Origin: JBBDSV01 sp040904785
GTDB taxonomy: Bacteria; Actinomycetota; Nitriliruptoria; Nitriliruptorales; Nitriliruptoraceae
Assembly: GCA_040904785.1 (NCBI GenBank)
Contig: JBBDSV010000091.1
Coordinates: forward strand, 1-17,476
Length of the DNA: 17,476 bases
Direction of reading: 5' to 3'
Made by a program: the position numbers and the translations under genes. Below the pieces are notes generated by a model. It searched no databases. It had not been told where the DNA came from and saw only the letters and a program-made list of their open reading frames with translations. This document shows, one piece after another, positions 1-7,059 of the stretch (positions are counted from its first letter, which is position 1; each line of letters starts with the position of its first letter).

Positions 1-19
1 CACTGTCGCCAACGCTCAT
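1..19 (-). CDS. Possible 5' end of a gene leaving the window
   Basis: Read on the minus strand, an ATG at 19-17 opens a frame M-S-V-G-D-S that runs off the left edge. A strong Shine-Dalgarno GGAGG lies at 28-24, four bases before the ATG. Only six codons are visible, so no function can be given. The start is supported by the ribosome binding site and by the lack of any other gene between it and the toxin gene at 109. It follows the toxin-antitoxin pair on the same strand after about 90 bases. Confidence 0.4.
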
Positions 20-108
20 CGGTCCTCCATCAGAGGTCCAACGAAGGTTCGAGTATGTCGCATTAGGAGCACAACTCGATGCGATTCGTCCAACGATCGC
101 TTCAATCA

Positions 109-420
109 CTACGCGTCGCAGCCCAGCGCAACAGTGATGCCCTGACAGATGTCATCGAGCGTGGTCTGATCCACGCTTCCAAGTCGCACGGTCAGTCTGC
201 GCTGCGACACCGTGTGCAGTCCGTCGCAATTCACCACCGATGCCTGATCGATTCCGACAGCGGGATCGACGGGAACCTCGACAGCAAGTCCCCGCGCGTG
301 GCTGGTGATCTCAGCCACGGTGACGTTGGCCCGGACATCAAGCACATCGTCGCGCGTCACGACGAGAACCGGCCGTCGTTCACGGCCAACCTGAGCGAGC
401 CAGACCTCTCCGCGCCTCAC
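109..420 (-). CDS. MazF/PemK-like toxin (probable endoribonuclease)
   Basis: This is a 103-residue protein, a normal size for the MazF/PemK family of ribosome-independent mRNA interferases. The N-terminus RRGEVWLAQVG followed by ERRPVLVV is the family's first strand and loop, carrying the conserved Arg. EITSH near residue 38 matches the second conserved motif, whose Thr pairs with that Arg in catalysis in characterised MazF proteins. The start is GTG at 420-418, overlapping the antitoxin stop as GTGA, so translation is probably coupled. The protein is presumably held inactive by the upstream antitoxin. The cut site cannot be predicted from sequence. CcdB shares the fold, but the RGEVW start and the ITS motif favour MazF. 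Confidence 0.85.
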   Translation of the reverse strand: MRRGEVWLAQVGRERRPVLVVTRDDVLDVRANVTVAEITSHARGLAVEVPVDPAVGIDQASVVNCDGLHTVSQRRLTVRLGSVDQTTLDDICQGITVALGCDA

Positions 421-617
421 GCATCACCCCGAGCTTCAGCCTCATCCCAGTCGGCGTCTTCTGCTTCGGGTTGCGCGAGGTAGGCCGCTCGATCCCGCGC
501 TGCCCGACGGCGACGGATTGCCTGCCGGAGCCCCTCCCTCGCGGCTTCGGACACGTTGATGCCGAGCTCGCGCGCTTCAGCAGCAAGCTCGTCGTCGAAG
601 AGCACGGACGTTCGCAT
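417..617 (-). CDS. CcdA-like ribbon-helix-helix antitoxin
   Basis: This 66-residue protein has residues 1-35 that read as a ribbon-helix-helix DNA-binding fold: a short strand (RTSVLF) and two helices ending in SEAAREGLRQAI. A basic stretch follows, then an acidic tail (EAEDADWDEAEARGDA), the part that in CcdA-type antitoxins wraps the toxin. It comes first in the operon and overlaps the toxin gene by four bases, the usual antitoxin-first layout. The start is ATG at 617-615, with AAGG about 11 bases upstream. Such antitoxins normally repress their own promoter, and a perfect palindrome lies about 40 bases upstream. The family name rests on overall pattern and length. Confidence 0.8.
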   Translation of the reverse strand: MRTSVLFDDELAAEARELGINVSEAAREGLRQAIRRRRAARDRAAYLAQPEAEDADWDEAEARGDA

Positions 618-654
618 ACGTTGAGCATACCTTGCAATACATACAAATATGGTG

Positions 655-671
655 TGTGATGGTGCATCACA
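655..671. promoter_or_regulatory. Palindrome upstream of the toxin-antitoxin operon, candidate operator
   Basis: TGTGATG-GTG-CATCACA is a perfect 7-bp inverted repeat with a 3-nt spacer, 38 bp upstream of the antitoxin ATG. It sits beside the only clearly AT-rich patch nearby (about 627-650), where a promoter would be expected. Ribbon-helix-helix antitoxins typically bind such repeats to autoregulate. No clean -35/-10 pair could be fixed. Confidence 0.45.
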
Positions 672-873
672 ACCTGGGACACCACGGGCCGGCGAACGTC
701 GATCTCACGCATCACGTGCCTCGAGACCACGTTTTCCGATACGTGGGCCGGACTCAGACGTGGGTTCGCGCGCGGCTTTGATCGGCGTGGCCGCGAAACC
801 TTTCCGTCCACCGCTAGCGTTCGCGCGGACCGGCGACCACGCCCCCGCGGCGACGCCGACCAGAACGGTCGTG

Positions 874-1266
874 ATGCCCCGGATCACCATCGCTGCCGTG
901 TTGGCGGCCGCTCGCGGCCGTCTCGTTCGTCTGTCGCCGATTGCTGCGCGTGATGCGCACCGTGCGGGTGCGATCCTGCTCGATGTACGCACGGACGAGC
1001 AGCGGAGAATCGGCGGCGACATTCCGGGGGCAATTCAGGTGTCACTGAACGTGCTGGAATGGCGGTTGGACCCGGACGCGCCGCTGTGCTTCCCGCAAGC
1101 TGGCGAGTTCGATCGGCAAGTCATCGTGCTCTGCCAAGACGGTTACTGCTCGTCGCTTGCGGCCGATCGACTCCGTCAACTCGGATATGCCTTCGCGACA
1201 GATGTCGACGGCGGTTTCGTGGCCTGGCTCGACGACGGCTGTCCTGTCGCCGACGCTTCTGTATAG
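874..1266 (+). CDS. Single-domain rhodanese-like sulfurtransferase
   Basis: This 130-residue protein corresponds to one rhodanese domain. LSPIAARDAHRAGAILLDVRT is the family's CH2A-type opening (DVR with the conserved Asp), and GDIPGAIQVSLNVLEWRL is the GH-I-PGA-like motif with Gly-Asp replacing the usual Gly-His. VIVLCQDGYCSSLAADRL is the active-site loop, with catalytic Cys87 and a second cysteine (Cys92) at its end. GGFVAWLDDGCPV matches the usual C-terminal GG-x-x-x-W motif. Such proteins carry persulfide sulfur in the cytoplasm; the substrate is unknown. The frame is open back to 649, but the conserved domain only needs the ATG at 874, and no good ribosome binding site distinguishes the starts. 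The gene stands alone, with no evident partner. Confidence 0.85.
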   Translation: MPRITIAAVLAAARGRLVRLSPIAARDAHRAGAILLDVRTDEQRRIGGDIPGAIQVSLNVLEWRLDPDAPLCFPQAGEFDRQVIVLCQDGYCSSLAADRLRQLGYAFATDVDGGFVAWLDDGCPVADASV

Positions 1267-1624
1267 GTGCACGTCCCGCAACGTTCGCGTGGATTCGATC
1301 CCAAGCATGACAGGACCGTCGGGGACCAGGGGTACAGCGAGTATTCGCCACCCCGAACTGCGGCACGACATCACACGGGCGCGCCCGGACATCGCGTGAT
1401 TCGCAGATACCGCTCACCCCGTGTCCCGATTTCACGCCAGTTTGGCCCTATTCGCAACACTTCGGTAGCCTTATGCTAAGGCTTACCTAACTTCGGTGGT
1501 TGATCCGCGTCGGCCTACACGTCCCGACATCCCCCACGGCCCAAGTCCACCGACCGAGCCTCGCGCCACACGGCCCGATGCTGAACATCGCGGCACTTGG
1601 CGCCCACACAAGAAAGGCGTCTGC
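1267..1624. other. Intergenic region upstream of the iron importer
   Basis: This 358-base stretch has no supportable gene. It holds the iron box at 1461-1490 and a roughly 135-base leader up to the lipoprotein start, whose ribosome binding site (AAAGG, about 1613-1617) lies eight bases before the ATG. No convincing terminator for the rhodanese gene was seen. Confidence 0.6.
1461..1490. promoter_or_regulatory. DtxR/IdeR-type iron box upstream of the ferric importer
   Basis: TTATGCTAAGGCTTACCTAA (1471-1490) matches the mycobacterial/corynebacterial iron-box consensus TTAGGTTAGGCTAACCTAA at 13 of 19 positions by eye. The right half (GGCT-ACCTAA) is almost intact. A perfect inverted repeat AGCCTTA-TGC-TAAGGCT sits at 1467-1483 and extends imperfectly outward through GGTA and TTACC. 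A TATGCT at 1472-1477 could be the -10, so a bound repressor would block the promoter under iron sufficiency. An 8-bp direct repeat ACTTCGGT flanks it (1459-1466 and 1490-1497). Confidence 0.7.
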
Positions 1625-2638
1625 ATGGCCCGCGCACGTCACCCCCGACGCTGGCACCTGGCGGTGCTGCTCGTTGGCGCCACCCTGCTTGCGGCATGTG
1701 GCAGTGCGAGTGCGGGTGAGACCGTGCGCGTCTACTCGGGTCGGCACTACGACCTCGAACCGGCTTTCCAAGCATTCGCGGCCGAAACGGGCATTTCGGT
1801 CGAGTTCCTGCACGGTGGCGACGCCGAGCTGCGTGAGCGCATTGTCGCCGAGGGTGAGAACACCGAGGCCGACGTGTTCCTCACCGTCGATGCCGGCAAT
1901 CTCGCGCTCGCCGCCGATTCGGGCGTGTTCCAGCCACTCGACGTCGACGAGGTGACCGAGGTGATCCCCGCACATCTGCGGCATCCCGATGACCTATGGG
2001 TCGGCCTTGCGGTGCGCGCACGCACGATCGTCTACGACCCGAGCGTGGTGGATCCAAGCGAGCTGTCGACCTACGAGGCGCTGGCGGATCCCGCGTGGCA
2101 CGGCCGGCTGTGTCTGCGCCGCTCGGTCGACACCTACACGCAGTCGCTGGTCGCCAGCCTCGTCGCCGCACATGGCGAGGAGCGCACACGCGAGATCCTC
2201 GACGGGTGGGTCGCCAACGCGCGGATCTTCAACAACGACATCGCAATCCTCGAGAACATCGCGTCGGGCGACTGTGCGGTCGGGATCGTCAACCACTACT
2301 ACCTCGCACGGCTGATCGCCGAGGACCCCGATTTCCCGGTCGAGCTGTTCTGGGCCAACCAGGACGGCCGCGGCGTGCACGTCAACCTGTCGGGTGCGGG
2401 TGTCACCCGCCACGCCGACAACCCGGACGCGGCACGTGAGCTGATCAGGTGGCTGGCGACCGAGGGCCAGCAGGAATTCGTCGGTGACAACTACGAGTAT
2501 CCGGCGAACCCGGACGCCCCGGTCCCTGAGCTGCTCGATCAGTTCGGAACATTCCGCGCCGACGAAACCAACGCCAACGACCTCGGTTCGTACAACCGCG
2601 TCGCCGTCGAACTGCTGACCCAGGCCGGCTATCGATGA
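1625..2638 (+). CDS. Ferric-iron ABC transporter substrate-binding lipoprotein (FutA/FbpA-like)
   Basis: This 337-residue protein begins with a lipoprotein signal: basic RARHPRR, a hydrophobic stretch and lipobox LAAC with Cys25, so it is anchored outside the membrane. The mature start TVRVYSGRHYDLEPAFQAF is typical of the Fbp/Fut/Hit class; in FutA proteins the His-Tyr of this loop contacts iron. IVNHYYLARLIAED contains the paired tyrosines that bind Fe3+ in FbpA and FutA. GVHVNLSGAGVTRHADNPDAARELIRWL is also a class motif. The ATG at 1625 is chosen for its ribosome binding site (AAAGG) and because the signal peptide begins there. The stop overlaps the permease start (ATGA at 2635-2638). The iron box upstream supports iron over other metals. 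Confidence 0.9.
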   Translation: MARARHPRRWHLAVLLVGATLLAACGSASAGETVRVYSGRHYDLEPAFQAFAAETGISVEFLHGGDAELRERIVAEGENTEADVFLTVDAGNLALAADSGVFQPLDVDEVTEVIPAHLRHPDDLWVGLAVRARTIVYDPSVVDPSELSTYEALADPAWHGRLCLRRSVDTYTQSLVASLVAAHGEERTREILDGWVANARIFNNDIAILENIASGDCAVGIVNHYYLARLIAEDPDFPVELFWANQDGRGVHVNLSGAGVTRHADNPDAARELIRWLATEGQQEFVGDNYEYPANPDAPVPELLDQFGTFRADETNANDLGSYNRVAVELLTQAGYR

Positions 2639-4383
2639 CCGCCACCGACACCGTGCGTGCGACCCCCGCGACGTCGTCGCGGGTGCGTCGCCGTCCGGGG
2701 ACGCGTCACGGATGGCAGATCGCCGCCGGGGTGATCGCCGCGATTGTCGTCGCACCCGTTGCGGGGGTCGCCAGTTCGGTGTTCCAGCCGACTCGCGAGG
2801 TCTGGGCACTGCTGTGGGAGACCCAGCTCGTCGACATGTTCACCGCGACGCTGGTGCTCATGGTCGGTGTGGTCCTCGGCACGGTCATCGTCGGTGGCGG
2901 GCTGGCCTGGCTGACGGCGATCTACCGCTTTCCGGGCCACCGGGCACTGTCCTGGCTGCTCGTGCTGCCGCTTGCCGTACCCGCCTACGTGCTCGGGTTC
3001 GTGACCGTCGGGCTGCTCGACGCGCCCGGTCCGCTGCAGCAGACCATCCGCGCGATCGCCGGTGAGGGGTCGATCGCGTTCGATCCGCGCACGATGGCCA
3101 TGGCGATCGCCGTGTTCACCCTCGCGCTCTACCCGTACGTCTATCTGCTGGTGCGTGCGACGCTGGCCGACCAGTCGCCCACCCCCTACCACGTCGCCCG
3201 CACGCTCGGCCTGTCGCCAGCCGCGGCTGCACGGAGGGTGCTGCTGCCGCTGGCACGGCCCGCGTTCGCCGCCGGTGGGGCGCTGGTGGCGATGGAGACG
3301 CTGACCGACTTCGCCACCGTGCAGTATTTCAATGTCGAGACGGTCTCGGTCGGTGTCGAGCGGGTCTGGCACGGCATGTATGAACGCCAGGCTGCCGCCG
3401 AACTCGCCTTCAGCGTGCTCGCGCTGGCGATCCTGATCATCGCCGCCGAACGGCTGCTGCGCGGCCGGGCGCGATTCGAACAGCGCGGACGTGGCGAGGG
3501 CATCGCCCCGATCGTGCTGCGTGGCCAACGGGGCCGACTCGCCACCGGCGCATGCATCGCCGTGCTGACGCTTGCCGTCGTCATCCCGGTCATCCAGCTG
3601 GTCGTCTGGACGATCGCCGCCGCCCCCTTTGGCGACACGGCGGGACGGATCGTTGCGCACCTGACGAACAGCGTGATCCTCGCGGTGATCGCCGCCGCAC
3701 TGTGCGCCGCCGGTGCGCTCGTGCTCGTCAACGCCCTGCGGCTGAGCCAAGACCGCGTCACCCCACGACTCGTTCGGGTCGCCAACATCGGCTACGCACT
3801 GCCCGGACCGGTGATCGCCATCGGCACGCTGCTGCTGCTCGCCGGCGTCGACCGTGCGCTTGCTGCCGCCGGCATCGACACCGGCGGGGCGATCGTGACC
3901 GGATCTCTGCTGGCGGTCGCGATCGCCTACGGCGTGCGGTTCCTGGCGTTGGCCACCAATAGTCTCGACGCCGGCCTCGAGCGGGTGTCGTGGGCGACGA
4001 CGATGTCGGCGCTGACGCTCGGTGCCTCGCCTCGTCGGGTGGCGTGGCGGATCCACATGCCGCAACTGCGCACCTCGCTCGGGGTCGCAGTCGTGCTCGT
4101 CGCCGTCGACGCGCTCAAAGAGCTGCCGATCGTGCTGTTGCTGCGCCCGTTCGGCTTCGAGACGCTGTCGCTGTGGGTCTACCGCTCGGCGGCCGAGTCG
4201 CGCTGGGAGCTGGCCGGGCCCCCCGCACTGCTGATCATCGCGGTGGCGGCGATTCCGGTCGTCACCGTGTTCCGCATGCAGCTTCGCCAGGGCGACACGG
4301 CACGCACGCCATCTGCGCCGACGCCGGCGATCTTCGACCCCGCCGCTGCCGGGACCCACGAGACGACGAAGGACGTTCGATGA
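2635..4383 (+). CDS. Ferric-iron ABC transporter permease, two fused domains (FbpB-like)
   Basis: This 582-residue polytopic membrane protein has about twelve hydrophobic segments, the usual size of the fused FbpB/FutB/HitB permease. Each half carries an EAA loop for ATPase contact: ARTLGLSPAAAARRVLLPLA at about residue 187, and SALTLGASPRRVAWRIHMPQ at about residue 457. Both have the conserved Gly and the downstream LP/MP. The N-terminal 25 residues are a basic cytoplasmic tail. Start and stop both overlap neighbours as ATGA (2635-2638 and 4380-4383), so the three importer genes are probably translated together at matched levels. A long open frame on the opposite strand is a high-GC shadow. 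Confidence 0.92.
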   Translation: MTATDTVRATPATSSRVRRRPGTRHGWQIAAGVIAAIVVAPVAGVASSVFQPTREVWALLWETQLVDMFTATLVLMVGVVLGTVIVGGGLAWLTAIYRFPGHRALSWLLVLPLAVPAYVLGFVTVGLLDAPGPLQQTIRAIAGEGSIAFDPRTMAMAIAVFTLALYPYVYLLVRATLADQSPTPYHVARTLGLSPAAAARRVLLPLARPAFAAGGALVAMETLTDFATVQYFNVETVSVGVERVWHGMYERQAAAELAFSVLALAILIIAAERLLRGRARFEQRGRGEGIAPIVLRGQRGRLATGACIAVLTLAVVIPVIQLVVWTIAAAPFGDTAGRIVAHLTNSVILAVIAAALCAAGALVLVNALRLSQDRVTPRLVRVANIGYALPGPVIAIGTLLLLAGVDRALAAAGIDTGGAIVTGSLLAVAIAYGVRFLALATNSLDAGLERVSWATTMSALTLGASPRRVAWRIHMPQLRTSLGVAVVLVAVDALKELPIVLLLRPFGFETLSLWVYRSAAESRWELAGPPALLIIAVAAIPVVTVFRMQLRQGDTARTPSAPTPAIFDPAAAGTHETTKDVR

Positions 4384-5468
4384 TCCGCGCGCACACATCC
4401 GTGCCCGACCCGCAGCTCGTGCTCGAGCAGGTCGGGGTGCGCTACGGCGACACGGTCGCGATCGACGACCTCGACCTCGTCGTCAACCGTGGCGAGATCA
4501 TGTCGATCGTCGGCCCGTCGGGCTGTGGCAAGTCGAGCCTCGTGCGGGTCATCGCCGGGCTGGTCGGTCCCTATCGCGGCCGGGTGACGATCGCCGGTGC
4601 GGTCGTCGCCGACGAGCGCACCTGGGTGCCCCCCGAGAAGCGAGGCGTCGGCGTGGTCTTCCAGGAATACGCCCTCTTTCCGCATCTGCGGCTGGGTGAC
4701 AACGTCGGCTTCGGCCTGCCGGGCGGTGATGCCTCGAGGCGCCGGGTCGCCGAGGTGCTCGAACTGGTCAACCTCGCACCGCTCGCCGATCGCTATCCGC
4801 ACGAACTGTCCGGAGGCGAGCAGCAGCGCGCCGCGCTCGCCCGCGCGCTGGCCCCACGACCGCAGGTGCTGCTCCTCGACGAGCCGTTCTCGAACCTCGA
4901 CCGCAACCTGCGCGACCAGGTGCGCCATGACACCGTCGTCGCCATGCAGGAAGAAGGGGTCACGGCGATCTGTGTCACCCACGACCGGGCAGAAGCACTC
5001 GTCGTCGGCAGCCGTGTCGCCGTCATGCGTGACGGACGCCTCGAACAAGTCGACACCCCAGAAGCCGTCTACCACGCGCCCGCGAGCCGGTTCGTCGCCG
5101 CGTTCCTCGACGACGCCGACCTGGTGGCCGGCACCGCCGCCGACGGAGTCGCCGAGACCCGGTTCGGTCGGCTGCCGATCCAGCCGGACTCGATGACCGG
5201 CCCGGTCGAGGTCATGATCCGCCCGCACGAGGTCACGATCCACCCCGATGAGGACGGCGACGGCTTCGTCGACCTGGTCGAGTTTCGCGGCGGCAGCATC
5301 GCGCACCGCGTCCGGCTCGCCGACGGCTCGACGGTGCTTGCGTTGCGGCGACACACCGACGCGTTGGCGCTCGGCACCCGCGTGCGCGTCGAGGTCGTCG
5401 TCGAGCACCCGTTGACGGCGTTCGTGCGCGACGACACCGTGCCGATGCCGATGACCTCGGCGTCGTAG
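4380..5468 (+). CDS. Ferric-iron ABC transporter ATP-binding protein (FbpC-like)
   Basis: This 362-residue ATPase has every expected motif: Walker A GPSGCGKSS from residue 45, Q-loop Gln95 in FQEYALFPH, signature LSGGEQQR at 143-150, Walker B VLLLDEP at 163-169 with a D-loop SNLD, and the switch His201 in VTHDRAEA. Residues from about 250 to the end form a TOBE-like regulatory domain (VMIRPHEVTI), as in FbpC/PotA-type ATPases. It powers import by the permease encoded immediately upstream. The start is ATG 4380, overlapping the permease stop. The frame extends upstream to 3990, but that part lies inside the permease gene and is not needed. Confidence 0.93.
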   Translation: MIRAHTSVPDPQLVLEQVGVRYGDTVAIDDLDLVVNRGEIMSIVGPSGCGKSSLVRVIAGLVGPYRGRVTIAGAVVADERTWVPPEKRGVGVVFQEYALFPHLRLGDNVGFGLPGGDASRRRVAEVLELVNLAPLADRYPHELSGGEQQRAALARALAPRPQVLLLDEPFSNLDRNLRDQVRHDTVVAMQEEGVTAICVTHDRAEALVVGSRVAVMRDGRLEQVDTPEAVYHAPASRFVAAFLDDADLVAGTAADGVAETRFGRLPIQPDSMTGPVEVMIRPHEVTIHPDEDGDGFVDLVEFRGGSIAHRVRLADGSTVLALRRHTDALALGTRVRVEVVVEHPLTAFVRDDTVPMPMTSAS

Positions 5469-5476
5469 GACGACCC

Positions 5477-6958
5477 GTGACGACGCAGACCACGACCGCC
5501 GGCCACACCGATGACATCGGCACGCACGAACGCGTGAGCCGGCGGCGTGTGATCGCCGCGATGTGTCTCGCCGCCGTCGTGGTATTCGCCGTAGCCGCCC
5601 CGTTCGCGCTTGTGCGTTCGACATCCGGCAACCACACCTCTGGCGACGAACCGCACTATCTGCTCACCACCATCAGCCTCGCCGAGGACGGCGACCTCAA
5701 CGTCGCCGACGAGACCGCGTCCGGCGCATACCGGCAGTTCCACGAGCAGACCCTGCGCCCCCAGGCCGCCACCGACACCGACACCGACCGACAGGTCGTG
5801 CCCCACGATCCGCTGCTGCCCGCGCTACTGGTCGTGCCGTGGAATCTCGGCGGCTGGATGGGCGCCAAACTCGCGATCGCACTGCTCGCCGGCGCGCTCG
5901 CCGCGCTGGTGGTGTGGACGGCGGTCCGGCGTGCCGGCGCCGGGCTGGGCACCGCGCTGCTGACCGCGGTCGTGATGATCGGTACCGCGCCCGTGGCGGT
6001 GTATGGCACCCAGGTCTATCCCGAGGTGCCCGCCGGACTCGTGCTGCTCGCCGGCGTCGCCGCAGCTTGGGACCGCCGCCATCGCGGCCACGACGTGATC
6101 GTCGGCGGCGCCGTCATCGCGCTGCCGTGGCTGGCCGTCAAGTTCGTGCCCGTCGCCGCTGCACTGGCGCTGGTCCACCTCGTCGGCCGGTGGCATGCCG
6201 GAGCTCGCAGGGACGTCGGGGCGCTCGTCAGTGCCTACTGCCTCGCCGGACTGGCCTATCTCGGGCTCCACATCCGCTGGTATGGAGACGCGACCGCGTA
6301 CGCGGCGGGCGAGTTCTTCCGCGAGCACAGTGGCCAGTGGAGCGCGATCGGGCCGACACCGAACTACCTCGGCCGCAGCAGCCGGCTGCTCGGACTGCTC
6401 GTCGATCGCGGCTTCGGCATCGCCGCCTGGCAGCCCGCGTGGCTGCTGGCGCCGACAGCGATCGGGAGCTGGCTGGCACGGCGCACGCCCGGATGGCACG
6501 TACCGGTCGTGACGGCGGTTGTCGGCTGGCTGACTGCGACGTTCGTCGCCCACACGATGCACGGCTGGTGGTTTCCCGGCCGGCAGGTCATCGTGATCCT
6601 TCCACTGCTCGCCGTGATCCTGGCGTCATGGGCTGGAGCAGGCACCACCGTGAACAGCCAACTGGCCCACGCCCGCGGCATCGCGCTGGCGGCCATGGGC
6701 GCCGCTGGTGCGGTGACGACCGTGCAACTGCTGCGCGACGGGCTGGCCGAACGCGTCACCCTGATCGTCGACTTCGCGCGTACCTCGAGTCCGGTGCTTG
6801 GCGCGATGCGCACGCTGCTGCCCGATTACCACGTCGTCTCCGCGCGTACGTGGTGGCTGCACGCGGCCTGGATCGGCATTGTGCTGACGACGGCCGTGCT
6901 CGCCGCCCGGCAGACCACACGCCCGACAGATTTGGCACCGACGCACGTCGGTAACTAA
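5477..6958 (+). CDS. Polytopic membrane protein, GT-C glycosyltransferase-like
   Basis: This 493-residue integral membrane protein has one hydrophobic segment near residues 24-46, then an outside loop with SGDEPHYLLTTISLAEDGDL, followed by roughly nine or ten more segments. An acidic Asp-Glu-containing motif in the first extracytoplasmic loop, in an otherwise polytopic protein, is the hallmark of lipid-linked-sugar-dependent GT-C glycosyltransferases. The assignment rests on this layout, not on a recognised subfamily. The start is GTG 5477, with AGGA at 5467-5470 overlapping the ATPase stop, and the gap to the ATPase is only eight bases. It therefore appears to be the fourth gene of the iron-box operon. 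Its stop codon lies inside the second iron box. A link to iron uptake is inferred from position only. Confidence 0.6.
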   Translation: MTTQTTTAGHTDDIGTHERVSRRRVIAAMCLAAVVVFAVAAPFALVRSTSGNHTSGDEPHYLLTTISLAEDGDLNVADETASGAYRQFHEQTLRPQAATDTDTDRQVVPHDPLLPALLVVPWNLGGWMGAKLAIALLAGALAALVVWTAVRRAGAGLGTALLTAVVMIGTAPVAVYGTQVYPEVPAGLVLLAGVAAAWDRRHRGHDVIVGGAVIALPWLAVKFVPVAAALALVHLVGRWHAGARRDVGALVSAYCLAGLAYLGLHIRWYGDATAYAAGEFFREHSGQWSAIGPTPNYLGRSSRLLGLLVDRGFGIAAWQPAWLLAPTAIGSWLARRTPGWHVPVVTAVVGWLTATFVAHTMHGWWFPGRQVIVILPLLAVILASWAGAGTTVNSQLAHARGIALAAMGAAGAVTTVQLLRDGLAERVTLIVDFARTSSPVLGAMRTLLPDYHVVSARTWWLHAAWIGIVLTTAVLAARQTTRPTDLAPTHVGN

Positions 6959-6989
6959 GGTTCACCAAAGCAAGGTATTCCTAACCTTA
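6956..6989. promoter_or_regulatory. Second DtxR/IdeR-type iron box, before the stalked lipoprotein
   Basis: AAGGTATTCCTAACCTT (6972-6988) has 5-bp inverted arms around a 7-nt centre and matches the iron-box consensus at about 12 of 19 positions; the CCTAACCT half is best. A further half-site TAAGGTT (6956-6962) is the exact reverse complement of AACCTTA (6983-6989), so two overlapping repressor dimers could bind. The AT-rich TTATATC at 6987-6993 may be the -10. The first bases of this element are the stop codon of the preceding gene. Confidence 0.65.
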
Positions 6990-7059
6990 TATCTTGTACT
7001 GGCCCCGACGACGTCGGCCCTCACTGCGCCCGACGTCACCATGCACCAAGGAGCACGCC

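Noticed and set aside
380..811. 143-codon minus-strand frame over the toxin-antitoxin region
   Set aside because: Runs through the antitoxin gene and its palindrome in another frame; composition is shadow-like and no homology pattern is visible.
649..873. N-terminal extension of the rhodanese frame
   Set aside because: The frame is open, but the extension is Arg/Pro/Ala-rich without domain similarity, and the rhodanese domain is complete from the ATG at 874.
2629..4398. Very long open frame (589 codons) on the minus strand opposite the permease
   Set aside because: Rich in Arg, Gly, His, Asp and Gln with no domain or signal; it is the antisense shadow of a GC-rich permease gene whose motifs and ATGA joints are unambiguous.
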